64,000 nt of DNA, taken from contig NZ_CP072141.1 in the NCBI RefSeq assembly GCF_019355555.1, forward strand, positions 1,048,001-1,112,000, in the 5' to 3' direction. The notes under the pieces were generated by a model. It saw nothing but the letters and a program-made list of their open reading frames with translations, did not search any database and had not been told where the DNA came from. Source of the stretch: Rhizobium sp. L51/94. Lineage in GTDB: Bacteria > Pseudomonadota > Alphaproteobacteria > Rhizobiales > Rhizobiaceae. The first letter of the stretch is position 1; every line of letters begins with the position of its first letter. Of this stretch, positions 18,914 to 27,529 are shown piece after piece. Position numbers and translations under genes: made by a program.

Positions 18914-19903
18914 ATGATCCGCACTACCGTTTCCGCCTTCGAGGTACCGTCCGAAGAGCAGCGTCAGCACTTTCTGACACTGCAGAAGACGCCGGCAGTT
19001 TGCGAGGCGACGATCGCATCGCTGCCCTGCATGAACGCTGCGCGCACCGGCGGAAAGAGCCCGGCTGCGCCATTGGCTTTTCCGTTTACGGTCGCGGCAT
19101 GGAACATGGAGCGCTGCCTCTTCCCGCAGGCCTCCGCCGAGAAACTGAAGGCGCTGGGGGCACCGCTGGTCCTGTTATCGGAGATGGACGATGGCATGGC
19201 TCGCACCGCGCAGGCCGATCCGACTGCGCTGATTGCGACCGAACTCGGCATGGCCTATGCCTACGGTCTCGAATTTCTGGAACTCAGTCTCGGTTCCGAG
19301 ATCGAGCGCTCCTATTGCACCGACAGCACCAACGCGAGAGGCTTTCACGGCAACGCAATCCTGGGTGCCACGCCGCTTCGGGATGTTTTCGTCTTTCGGC
19401 TGCCCGGGGAATCGCTCTGGTTTTCCAATGCCAGGGAGCAGCCGCGTATCGGCGAGCGCTGCGCAGTCGGTGCGACGATCGATACGGAGGCCGGGGCCTT
19501 CGTCGCCGTTTCGGTTCACCTCGAGAGCGTCGGAGATGGTCCCTACCGCGAACGCCAGGTGGCGGCGCTGATCGATGCCGTCGAGGCCTATGCGCCTGGC
19601 CTGCCGATCCTCATCGGCGGCGACCTGAACACCGGCAACCACACTGGCGGCAACTTCGAGACCGACACGCTGTTTGCCATGGCGGCGGCCCGGGGCTTCG
19701 AGCGCCATGGCGGCCCGCTCGACCAGGCCAGCACCCGGCCAAGCCTGATCACCCGTTTTCCCGACCGGGCCATGAAACTCGACTGGTTCCTCAGCCGCGG
19801 TCTTGCGATATCCGGCAGCCGGCTGGTGACGTCGCTCGATGCTGACGGCAAGCCGCTTTCCGACCACGACATCATCGCCTGTGACATATCAGGTTTTCTC
19901 TGA
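18914..19903 (+). CDS. Endonuclease/exonuclease/phosphatase family protein
   Basis: A 329-aa protein with EEP-fold signatures in order: VAAWNMERCLFP, SEMDDGMARTAQ, VSVHLESVGDGPYRERQ, LIGGDLNTGNH and a closing LSDHDIIACDI. These supply the metal-binding Asn/Glu and catalytic Asp-Asn and Asp-His pairs. There is no signal peptide, so it should be cytoplasmic. Substrate is unknown (nucleic acid, phosphoester or sphingomyelinase-like). The frame opens upstream at 18848, but the ATG at 18914 gives the more natural N terminus. Confidence 0.78.
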   Translation: MIRTTVSAFEVPSEEQRQHFLTLQKTPAVCEATIASLPCMNAARTGGKSPAAPLAFPFTVAAWNMERCLFPQASAEKLKALGAPLVLLSEMDDGMARTAQADPTALIATELGMAYAYGLEFLELSLGSEIERSYCTDSTNARGFHGNAILGATPLRDVFVFRLPGESLWFSNAREQPRIGERCAVGATIDTEAGAFVAVSVHLESVGDGPYRERQVAALIDAVEAYAPGLPILIGGDLNTGNHTGGNFETDTLFAMAAARGFERHGGPLDQASTRPSLITRFPDRAMKLDWFLSRGLAISGSRLVTSLDADGKPLSDHDIIACDISGFL

Positions 19904-20021
19904 GCTGCCGATGAGGCGGACGCTGAGACTGATGCGTAGTCCGACGGCTGCCTGATTAGCCGTTGCCTTCGAAAGCCCGCCGACCTACATCTGTCGAGAA
20001 ATCGAGCAAGGAATAGCGATA

Positions 20022-20966
20022 GTGACGATCAGGAATGTGGCGGTCCAGATGGACCATGTGTCGGGCATCAATATTGCAGGCGACAGCACCTTCGCCATGA
20101 GCCTCGAGGCGCAGGCGCGCGGCTACAAGCTGTTCCACTACACGCCGGAGCGCATGAGCATGCGCGACGGCAAGGTCTATGCCACAGCCGAACCGATGGT
20201 GCTGCGCGACATCAAGGGGGACCATTTCGACCTCGGCGCGCCCGAGCGCATCGATCTCTCGACGATGGACGTGGTGTTGCTGCGCCAGGATCCACCCTTC
20301 GACATGGGTTATATCACCTCCACCCACATGCTGGAGCGCATCCATCCGAAGACCTTGGTGGTCAACGATCCCGCATGGGTCCGCAATTCGCCGGAAAAGA
20401 TCTTCGTCACCGAATTCGAAGATCTGATGCCGAAGACGCTGATCACCCGCGATGCCGATGAAATCCGGCGCTTCCGCGAAGAAATGGGCGACATTATCTT
20501 GAAGCCGCTCTACGGAAACGGCGGCGCCGGCGTCTTCCACTCGACGCGCGATGACCGCAACCTGTCTTCGCTGCTGGAGATGTTCGGCCAGCTGTTCCGC
20601 GAGCCCTTCATCGCCCAGCAATATCTGCCTGATGTCCGCAAGGGCGACAAGCGCATCATCCTCGTCGACGGTGAGCCGGTGGGCGCCATCAACCGTGTGC
20701 CGGCCGAGCACGACAGCCGCTCCAACATGCATGCCGGCGGCCGCGCCGAGGCGACCGATCTGACGAAGCGCGAAGAAGAGATTTGCGCCCGCATCGGTCC
20801 GGCCCTCAAGGCGCGGGGCTTCCTGCTCGTCGGCATCGACGTCATCGGCGACTACATGACGGAGATCAACGTCACCTCGCCGACCGGCATTCGTGAGGTC
20901 AAGCGTTTCGGCGGTGCCGATATCGCCAGCCTGCTTTGGGACGCCATCGAGCGCAAGCGCGCTTAA
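20022..20966 (+). CDS. gshB: Glutathione synthetase
   Basis: A 314-aa ATP-grasp enzyme joining gamma-glutamylcysteine and glycine. Signatures are [67 protein letters not shown] and [19 protein letters not shown]. It starts with GTG at 20022 after AAGGA about 9 bases upstream. It lies immediately upstream of comM, as in many Rhizobiaceae. Confidence 0.95.
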   Translation: MTIRNVAVQMDHVSGINIAGDSTFAMSLEAQARGYKLFHYTPERMSMRDGKVYATAEPMVLRDIKGDHFDLGAPERIDLSTMDVVLLRQDPPFDMGYITSTHMLERIHPKTLVVNDPAWVRNSPEKIFVTEFEDLMPKTLITRDADEIRRFREEMGDIILKPLYGNGGAGVFHSTRDDRNLSSLLEMFGQLFREPFIAQQYLPDVRKGDKRIILVDGEPVGAINRVPAEHDSRSNMHAGGRAEATDLTKREEEICARIGPALKARGFLLVGIDVIGDYMTEINVTSPTGIREVKRFGGADIASLLWDAIERKRA

Positions 20967-21016
20967 CACAGACCCCGACTTTCAATCGCCAGCGGTAATA
21001 TGTTCCGCCCCCGCAA

Positions 21017-21041
21017 CCCGCTGCAACCTGGCTGCAGCGGG
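21017..21041 (+). terminator. Hairpin after gshB
   Basis: CCCGCTGCA and TGCAGCGGG pair perfectly over 9 bp around a 7-base loop, 50 bases past the gshB stop. A weak T-rich tail follows (CTTGTTCATTAATTGTTC). Confidence 0.5.
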
Positions 21042-21159
21042 AGGCTGTGCTTGTTCATTAATTGTTCTTGTTTCATTCCATCTTCTATGCCAGATTGCAT
21101 TTAGCCTGCTGCAATCGCTGCGGGTCTTTACGAAAAGACTGCGGCATAGGGGATTGCGC

Positions 21160-21981
21160 ATGATAGCGCGGGTCAGCACGGTTGCATTTCAGGGCATAGA
21201 AGGGGTTCCGGTCGAGGTCCAGGTGATGATCGCGCCGGGCAAGATCGGCATCAACATTGTCGGGCTGCCGGACAAGGCGGTTGCAGAGAGCCGCGAGCGC
21301 GTTCAGGCGGCCTTGCATGCCTCGGGCTTGGCGCTGCCGCCGAAAAAGGTGACGGTCAACCTTGCTCCGGCGGATTTGCCAAAAGAGGGATCGCATTTCG
21401 ATCTGGCCATCGCGCTTGGCCTGATGGCGGCACTGGGAGCCATTCCCGGCGATGCGCTGGCGGACTTCATGGTGATCGGCGAGCTCAATCTCGACGGCAC
21501 GATTGCGGCGGTGTCCGGGGCATTGCCGGCGGCTATCAGCGCCAATGCCATGGGCAAGGGGCTGATCTGCCCTGCCGACAGCGGCCCGGAGGCGGCTTGG
21601 GCGGGTGCCGACATCGAACTGCTGGCGCCCCGCAGTCTCATTGCCCTCGCCAATCATTTTCGCGGTACGCAGATCCTGTCGCGCCCCGAACCTGCCATCC
21701 GCGCCGCCCCGGCCAATCTCGGCGACCTTGCCGAGATCAAGGGTCAGGAGAGCGCCAAGCGTGCTCTCGAGGTGGTGGCTGCCGGCGGCCATAACTTGTT
21801 AATAGTAGATACAAAAGACCCAATTGAAACGAGGGAAATGCCTTATCGGAAAAAGTTACCTCTCCAGCCGCAGGTCATCCTTTCGGGGTGTCAGATTGAG
21901 AGTAGGGCCTCCTCAACAGCAAACATAGGTGGTAGCTTCCCAAAAAAATCGGGGGGTTTCTGTGACAGTGCAGTTGGGTAA
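21160..21981 (+). pseudogene. comM: comM (yifB), 5' fragment interrupted by a mobile element
   Basis: The first 213 codons encode the N-terminal part of a ComM/YifB Mg-chelatase-like ATPase: MIARVSTVAFQGIEGVPVEVQV, GLPDKAVAESRERVQAAL and NLAPADLPKEGSHFDLAIALG, ending at AAGGHNLL. Normal sequence stops at 21800, exactly before the Walker A region. The frame then runs 60 foreign codons into the element and ends at TAA 21979-21981. ComM is a hexameric helicase that aids branch migration in natural transformation. The rest of the gene is at 34117-35011. The fragment overlaps the RT start. Confidence 0.9.
21790..21821. other. attL of the comM element
   Basis: The left junction runs from comM (CATAACTT) through the shared GTT at 21798-21800 into the element. 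The arm ACAAAAGACCC (21811-21821) is the partner of GGGTCTATTGT at the right end, matching 10 of 11 as inverted repeats. Confidence 0.75.
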
Positions 21982-23623
21982 CATTGAGTTCGATGAGGAC
22001 CTGATAGTCAAACAGCTAAAAATTGACTTCAAAGACGATTGGTTTCCCGATCCCATCGGGTACGCGGACTTCATAAGTGCTGGCCTCTTGCCCGGTATCG
22101 TTAGGGAGAATTTCGAGAGAAATGACGGGGCGTATAGTCCGTCAAAAGCACTGCTTTTAAACGTTCCCAAAGGCAACTTTACGTTGAGATACGCTCTCGA
22201 AACGAGCTTTTCCGACCGCGCTATCTATCATTCGTTGGCAATGCACCTGTTGCCCTTCTACGATCCTACAATCTCACGATGGGTATTCAGCCACCGCTGG
22301 GGCGAAAGCGCAGGCCGCCAACGTAGTGATCCGAAATACGTTTTTCGAAATGGTATACAGGCTTGGAGCGATTTCCTTGGTTGTGTGCAGTCGGCTGCGA
22401 AACCCGGCACTTACCTTCTGTCGACTGACTTAGCGAACTATTTTGAGAACATTAGTCTTTCGACATTGAAAGAAATTATGTTGGAGCTTGTCCCATCGCT
22501 GGATGCTGACGAAGAAGCGAAGGACCAAGTTCGGAGACTGGTCGATCAATTATTTGGTTATCTCACGTCATGGTCATTCAACGGGGATAGAGGATTACCG
22601 CAGAACCGTGACGCCTCCTCTTTCCTCGCAAATGTCTATATGAGGTCGGTTGATCAAGCGATGCTCGATAAGGGATACAACTATTTCCGATACATGGACG
22701 ACATAAAGATTGTCTGTGGTTCAGAGGGGGCTGCAAAGCGCGCATTGAAAGAGCTTGTGCTGGCGCTTCGCCCTCTGGGTCAGGTGGTCAACGGGGGAAA
22801 GACCCAAATCGTTGCGTCCGACAATCCTGAGGCAATTCGCCTGTGCTTGGACCTGCCAAGCCTAGAAATGAAGCGCATCGACACGGCTTGGGCAAGCAAA
22901 GCTTTGAGCCCCATTTCGCGGACTTTTGTTCCCCTAAAGCGGCTCGCGCTGTCTGCTTTAAGGGCGGGGAATTTCAATAGTCGAGAGTTTCGATTTTGCA
23001 TTAACCGGCTTGAGACGTTGGGAAGGTGCAGCGAGTTCGAAGTTCCAGCCACCTATTTTGAAAACCTGACGCCCTTAGTCATAGGCGGACTTGACGCTTC
23101 TCCCGTCTCAACGGATCAAATTTGCAGATACTTACGGGCAGTGCCTATAGGTGAAAAAGACTACGAGACATTAGAAAGTCATTTAATTGATGATGAACGC
23201 GTTATTTACAACTGGAAAAACTACCGTCTTTGGGTCCTGCTGACGCAGCGGGGTTATCGTTCAGACACTTTGATCGAACACGCAAGGAAGATGGTCAGAG
23301 AGCGCGATGACGATCCAACACGCGCGGGAGCCAGTCTCTATCTAGGCGCATTTGGTGATCTGGAAGACCGCGAACTCATCGCTTTGAAATTCGGTGAACT
23401 CCACAGTTTTCTTGGTCAACGTACCGCTATAATTGCAGTGCAAGAGCTACATTTTCGGCCAGCAGCTACCAGAGAAGTAAGCATTAACACGCATGTCCGT
23501 TCCCATCTCCGCGAGGATTTGAAAGGTACTTACACGGCCCTCAAACGCTCTGGGGTGTATTCCGAAAAACTCGAACCGGTGTCCATCACGCGTTATGTGG
23601 AACGGGAGCGCGATTATGACTGA
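21962..23623 (+). CDS. Reverse transcriptase (RNA-directed DNA polymerase), group uncertain
   Basis: A 553-aa protein with a complete RT palm: STDLANYFENIS (catalytic Asp156), GLPQNRDASSFLANVYM (about 211-227) and YFRYMDDIKIV (Asp246, Asp247). After the RT domain comes about 250 residues of helical, unrecognised sequence. No group II intron maturase or HNH domain, Cas1 or retron context is visible. The motifs look like the UG/Abi (defence-associated) group, but assignment needs a phylogeny. I chose the GTG at 21962 because GGGGGG lies just upstream; a GTG at 21929 is the alternative. The start lies within the truncated comM frame, and the stop overlaps the polymerase gene by 8 bases. Confidence 0.85.
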   Translation: MTVQLGNIEFDEDLIVKQLKIDFKDDWFPDPIGYADFISAGLLPGIVRENFERNDGAYSPSKALLLNVPKGNFTLRYALETSFSDRAIYHSLAMHLLPFYDPTISRWVFSHRWGESAGRQRSDPKYVFRNGIQAWSDFLGCVQSAAKPGTYLLSTDLANYFENISLSTLKEIMLELVPSLDADEEAKDQVRRLVDQLFGYLTSWSFNGDRGLPQNRDASSFLANVYMRSVDQAMLDKGYNYFRYMDDIKIVCGSEGAAKRALKELVLALRPLGQVVNGGKTQIVASDNPEAIRLCLDLPSLEMKRIDTAWASKALSPISRTFVPLKRLALSALRAGNFNSREFRFCINRLETLGRCSEFEVPATYFENLTPLVIGGLDASPVSTDQICRYLRAVPIGEKDYETLESHLIDDERVIYNWKNYRLWVLLTQRGYRSDTLIEHARKMVRERDDDPTRAGASLYLGAFGDLEDRELIALKFGELHSFLGQRTAIIAVQELHFRPAATREVSINTHVRSHLREDLKGTYTALKRSGVYSEKLEPVSITRYVERERDYD

Positions 23624-25214
23624 GCGGGTACTAGTCTATCTCCCCGACCCATATGGGGTAGGGAATTCAAAGTACGCGATTGCGGACGTCAACGGCATTG
23701 AGTTCGTGGATGGAACGTGTCTGCCAGAGATCGTGGATGAGGCAGTCACCTATGACGTGATGACATTGGTAGACGATCTTCGTCGTAGCGGTGGCGCACT
23801 ACCAGCCAGACTTATAGATGTCGGAGAGGCAATACGACTTTCAGTTGGGGTGTCAAAATCCGACGGCGGTGAACAAAAGTGGAGCTTGTGGAAGCGTCTT
23901 AAGCCGCATTTCAATAAGGTGACAGATTGGAAGCTTGCTCAATCCCTTCACGAAGGAAGGGCGCTGCATCCCGATGCCGAAGAGCTCATCTCTTGCCTTG
24001 GCATGTTGGCAAATGCCATTACGTCACTCTGGGCTGCGATGAAAAAAGAGCTTTCTGCCAATGGTGAGAGTGATCGGTTCTTCTCTGTAGAAGTTCCTGT
24101 TGCTCAGATATTTTACAATCGCCAGTTCAAGGGCGTGCCTATCGACACCAACAGCACGAGGGCGGCCATCCAAAAGGCTTCGGCGACCAAATATGACGCT
24201 TACCGGGAGGTTGCAGACGCTTTGGAGGTAAGCCCTACTGGGCTGAGTTATTGGAATATCTCTCCGCACCTGAAAAATACAGATGTCCCGAAAATTGGTG
24301 AGAAAATCGAGGGATACGCCCTCCGTGATCAATTGAAACTTGCGGCAGATATTTCGGTATTCGCAAAATCGTTCACAGAGTACCAGAGCGCAAGCCGAGA
24401 TGTGGCTGTTCTGACAAGACTGTCGGACGCAGATGGGCGGGTCCATCCGATATTTCATCCAATGGGTACGATAAGTGGAAGAATATTGGTTTCCGACCCT
24501 CATCTTCAAGAATTGAGGCGAAGCCTCCGGGGCTCAATCGCGGCCGACGATGGATTTGAAATCGCTTATTTCGACTACTCCCAGTTTGAGCCCGGTATTA
24601 TGGCCTCAATCTCGGAAGACGAAAAATTGATATACCTGTATAACTCAGGAGATGTTTATTCCGCCTTGAGTAACGAAATATTCGGGTCAGCAGAAAATCG
24701 AAATCTTAGCAAGAAGATATTCCTTGCGTTTAGCTACGGCATGTCTGCGGAGGGCATTGCCGCGCTGGTGGTGGGAAAAAATACCGATCCATCCAAGAGG
24801 GCGGAAATTGAGGCTGCTATCAGGAGGTTCTTCTCGCAGTTTCATTCATTGGCGGAGTTCAAGCTAGCCTCTGAAAAACGCCTAGCGGTAGATGGTCGCG
24901 TAAGCAGTTTGCTCGGCAATTACCGGCATCGAAACAGAGACGGGGAATTGACTGGGAAGGAGAGGCGGTGGTCTCTCAGCCATGCTGTCCAAGGAACAGC
25001 GTCACTTATTTTCAAGCGAGCTCTTCTTTCCATAGCGCATGAGTTCGGCAATGATGCGGTGATCCTGCCAATGCACGATGCGGTAGTGATGCAACTGCCA
25101 TCGGGTTCCCTACCGGATATGTCGGGTAAAGTTCAGCGTTTGATGGAAACAGCATTTGTGGAGCACTGCCCTCGGTTAACGGTCAAGGTTACTGCCGGAA
25201 AATTCGATGGCTAA
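23616..25214 (+). CDS. Family-A (Pol I-like) DNA polymerase paired with the RT
   Basis: A 532-aa protein. From about residue 155 it is a family-A polymerase: HPMGTISGRILVSDPHLQEL, motif A FDYSQFEPGIMA (Asp320), motif B RNLSKKIFLAFSYG (Arg362, Lys366), SHAVQGTASLIFKRAL and motif C MHDAVVM (His487, Asp488). Both catalytic aspartates remain. Departures from Pol I are Ala instead of Glu after the motif C Asp, Leu at the F762-equivalent position and Gly for the motif A Arg. The N-terminal 150 residues show no clear exonuclease DxE motif. The ATG at 23616 follows GGGAG and overlaps the RT stop; an ATG at 23595 is less likely. Probably acts with the RT. Confidence 0.85.
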   Translation: MTERVLVYLPDPYGVGNSKYAIADVNGIEFVDGTCLPEIVDEAVTYDVMTLVDDLRRSGGALPARLIDVGEAIRLSVGVSKSDGGEQKWSLWKRLKPHFNKVTDWKLAQSLHEGRALHPDAEELISCLGMLANAITSLWAAMKKELSANGESDRFFSVEVPVAQIFYNRQFKGVPIDTNSTRAAIQKASATKYDAYREVADALEVSPTGLSYWNISPHLKNTDVPKIGEKIEGYALRDQLKLAADISVFAKSFTEYQSASRDVAVLTRLSDADGRVHPIFHPMGTISGRILVSDPHLQELRRSLRGSIAADDGFEIAYFDYSQFEPGIMASISEDEKLIYLYNSGDVYSALSNEIFGSAENRNLSKKIFLAFSYGMSAEGIAALVVGKNTDPSKRAEIEAAIRRFFSQFHSLAEFKLASEKRLAVDGRVSSLLGNYRHRNRDGELTGKERRWSLSHAVQGTASLIFKRALLSIAHEFGNDAVILPMHDAVVMQLPSGSLPDMSGKVQRLMETAFVEHCPRLTVKVTAGKFDG

Positions 25215-25413
25215 TTACAATTTCTTAGCCACACAAGTCGTCTGCGCATCTTGGAAATTTTGAAGAGTAACATAAGAGTGCGCGGTCTCATGGTCTGAAG
25301 GCGGGGCAACTTGAGCCCCACCCATGATATCGTCAGTCTCGGAGAAAATAATTAGTTCCCTTTAGCTTGCGCCACGGCGCGTCAGGGGGGCTTTCTTTCG
25401 CGAATTCAATAGG

Positions 25414-26001
25414 TCACCTAACCATCAGCCCGTTGCGGCCCCTCACCAACCTCTTGGCGGGCTTGTCATCTGCAGCAGGCATGGGGCGCTTGACACCATC
25501 CCCAGCATACCCAAGCTTCGTTGATCCTGCCTTCGCCGCAAGCGTAGCGGCGGCACGGGCCTTAGCCTTCTGAAGTCGGTCGCTCATTGTGTCAGCAGGG
25601 TCAGAAGATGCACCATCGCTGACCGTGGTGGCTGACTGTACTGGTGTGGACTTCGGTGCAGCACCGGGCCGCTTGATGCCGTCGCCAGCGTAGCCTGATG
25701 CCGTCACAGGGGTCACGGCAGGTGTTGGCCGCTTTACGCCATCGCCGGGATAGCCAGCCTTCGATGGGACTGGTGCCACCGCCGTGCTAGTCTTATCGTC
25801 TTGGACGGGAGGGGTGTTGCTCGGGGCGACGGAAGGTTTACGGTCTGAAGGGCGAGGCGTTGGTAGAGGACCCGCCTTGGGTGTCTTGGCAGCGCTGTTG
25901 ACTTCGGACTTCAGCTTTGTGGTGTAGGACTTGCCGTTGAATGTGAAGGTCTTCGCGCCGGAATTGCGGGCGGCTCTGAATGCGTTGCCAAAGTTGGACA
26001 T
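25414..26001 (-). CDS. Repeat-containing Pro/Ala-rich protein of unknown function
   Basis: A 195-aa basic, low-complexity protein. It starts with an ordered stretch SNFGNAFRAARNSGAKTFTFNGKSYTTKLKSE. Three copies of a GY-(P/A)-GDG-(V/I)-KRP repeat follow, spaced by Pro/Ala/Thr-rich linkers, and the end is RLVRGRNGLMVR. The FNGKSYTTK pattern reminds me of small virion-associated proteins of tailed phages, from memory and unverified. The ATG at 26001 has AAAGAGAT upstream and lies 11 bases after the neighbouring gene. It is the last gene of the ParB-like operon. The gap 25215-25413 holds nothing I can name. Confidence 0.65.
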   Translation of the reverse strand: MSNFGNAFRAARNSGAKTFTFNGKSYTTKLKSEVNSAAKTPKAGPLPTPRPSDRKPSVAPSNTPPVQDDKTSTAVAPVPSKAGYPGDGVKRPTPAVTPVTASGYAGDGIKRPGAAPKSTPVQSATTVSDGASSDPADTMSDRLQKAKARAAATLAAKAGSTKLGYAGDGVKRPMPAADDKPAKRLVRGRNGLMVR

Positions 26002-26012
26002 GGTATCTCTTT

Positions 26013-26363
26013 CTATTGTGGGATTGCGGTTAGCGCGGAGGGTGCGGCACGTTGACCGCTGGGAGCCGTCGGGGCTGAAACGTGGCATGGTTCAGGATGA
26101 TGATAGTTCGCGTTCGGTGAACCCAGCGTCCTCCTTTCGTTGTAGCCGGGAGGCGTGAGCCGTTCGATTGCCTTCCCTGTCTTTCGCTCCCACGCTTTGC
26201 GGAGTTGCCATGTGTAGCGGGACTTCTCTTTGAAAGACGCGCTCGCTGTCGGGGGCGGTGGTAGTTGGGCTAGGGGTATCCCAGCTTTGATGCACTCAAC
26301 GAGCCAGTTAGGCTGTGTTCGCTTTGTCGTGGCGTCTTTGCCTGTTCGTATGTCTGCCCTCAT
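26013..26363 (-). CDS. Hypothetical protein (116 aa)
   Basis: Not recognised. The product begins MRADIRTGKDATTKRTQPNW, has a basic Trp-containing middle (SRYTWQLRKAWERKTGKAIE) and a Pro/His-rich C-terminal half. AAAGGAAGG lies 5 bases before the ATG, a strong ribosome site that supports it as real. It lies between the ParB-like gene and the repeat protein, all on the minus strand, and is probably co-transcribed with them. Confidence 0.6.
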   Translation of the reverse strand: MRADIRTGKDATTKRTQPNWLVECIKAGIPLAQLPPPPTASASFKEKSRYTWQLRKAWERKTGKAIERLTPPGYNERRTLGSPNANYHHPEPCHVSAPTAPSGQRAAPSALTAIPQ

Positions 26364-26503
26364 TCAGGCCTTCCTTTCGTGGAATACAAAAAGGGCCCGG
26401 TGTGAACCGAGCCTGTGTGGACGTTTGATGCGGTGAAACATCGAGGCGAATGGTCTACACGCCTTATTTTACAGGGCTTCTAGGGCTCTGCTGTCGCCTG
26501 TAG

Positions 26504-26519
26504 GTGGCTAATTAGCCAC
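26504..26519. repeat. Perfect 16-bp palindrome
   Basis: GTGGCTAATTAGCCAC, lying between the 116-aa gene and the ParB-like gene stop (26556). It has no loop and is followed by TTTGG on the plus strand. It could be a protein-binding site or part of a terminator for the ParB-like gene. Confidence 0.45.
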
Positions 26520-26555
26520 TTTGGTCGGCAAGCCATTGAAATCCTTAGGTTCACC

Positions 26556-27344
26556 TCAGAAATCTCCGAGATCAACAGCAGCCTTGGGCCATTCCCGACT
26601 GCCTGTGACAGCTTCCGATACCTCAGTAACTCGGGCAGCAGCGGCGACACACACGGCCCTAGCAGCCTTGTTGCTGGACATCGCTCGCATGCAGGCCATG
26701 AACTCGTCCAACTTGGCGACAGCCACACGGGCATACTCCTTGTCCATGTCTGCGGGCTTCAGTCCCATCTCGGCTATGTCGCCGTCGTCGCAGTTCATCG
26801 CCGCATAGATCGCAGGGAAATCGGACTGCATCCACTTTGGCAGCTGGTGGCGCGATACAATGCCATTCAAATCCTTGGCCATCTCCCGGGCTGATTTCAG
26901 CGCCTTGCCTCGACCCTTTCGGTGCCTCTTGGCTTTGACGTAAGCCCTGAACACATTCCGCTTATCCGCTCGGGACAGGGGCAACCCGTGCCGCCTGTTA
27001 GCCTCTGCAGCCAACCACGGGATTTCCTCGGGTGACGCCTTGACCACAATGGCCCTGATGGTTCGACAGCCATTCCGCTGAGCCGCCGTGACGCGGTGCC
27101 ACCCGTCAATCAAGGTGTACCCCTTGTCCCCGCTAGTGCCGTCTGTTGGTGCCACCCTGATAGGCGGGAACTGGTCTCCGCCCATCATCAGGTCAGCGTA
27201 TTGCTTGGCAATTTTCTGACAGGTCGCGGTGCGTATCTGATTGCTCGGGAGCATCAAGAGGCTATCGAGACGGATGTCGATTACCTCGATTGCCGTGCCT
27301 CTCTGGTGGTCCTCAGCGATCACAGCGGTCCAACATGAAGGCAT
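26556..27344 (-). CDS. ParB/Srx N-terminal domain protein
   Basis: A 262-aa protein. Residues 15-100 match the ParB-like nuclease fold: EVIDIRLDSLLMLPSNQIRTATCQKIAKQYADLM, then QFPPIRVAP and the signature YTLIDGWHRVTAAQRNG (GxHRxxA). The following helical part (LSRADKRNVFRAYVKAKRHRKGRGKALKSAREMAKDLNG) is very basic and may bind DNA. No ParA partner is visible, so plasmid-type partition is not implied; similar proteins occur in phages and islands as regulators. I chose the ATG at 27344; the frame opens 16 codons earlier. Confidence 0.72.
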   Translation of the reverse strand: MPSCWTAVIAEDHQRGTAIEVIDIRLDSLLMLPSNQIRTATCQKIAKQYADLMMGGDQFPPIRVAPTDGTSGDKGYTLIDGWHRVTAAQRNGCRTIRAIVVKASPEEIPWLAAEANRRHGLPLSRADKRNVFRAYVKAKRHRKGRGKALKSAREMAKDLNGIVSRHQLPKWMQSDFPAIYAAMNCDDGDIAEMGLKPADMDKEYARVAVAKLDEFMACMRAMSSNKAARAVCVAAAARVTEVSEAVTGSREWPKAAVDLGDF

Positions 27345-27474
27345 CTTTGGTCGCTCTCGCTCTTGCCCGCCGTTCGTCTTTCTCGACAGCAATGCGGGCC
27401 ATCGCCATTATGCTGAGTTCCCGCTTTTGCTTGGCGGTCACGGTCTTGGTCTTCTTTGGTCGTCTGTGGTTCAA
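27313..27474 (-). CDS. Possible small basic protein upstream of the ParB-like gene (53 aa)
   Basis: A TTG at 27474, with GAGGA about 8 bases upstream, opens a 53-codon frame rich in Lys and Arg (KKTKTVTAKQKREL, DERRARARATKDAF). Its end overlaps the first codons of the ParB-like gene in another frame, which suggests translational coupling. No family is recognised, and the TTG start and small size make it tentative. Confidence 0.35.
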   Translation of the reverse strand: MNHRRPKKTKTVTAKQKRELSIMAMARIAVEKDERRARARATKDAFMLDRCDR

Positions 27475-27529
27475 GCTTTTGTCCTCATCGGTTTCCTCTG
27501 GTGTGATTGGCGGCTGACATGCGCGGCAT

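Noticed and set aside
21962..23623. Group II intron, retron or DGR as the identity of the RT locus
   Set aside because: No maturase or HNH domain, no template/variable repeats, and no recognisable msr-msd RNA adjacent. A retron-like RNA is not fully excluded.
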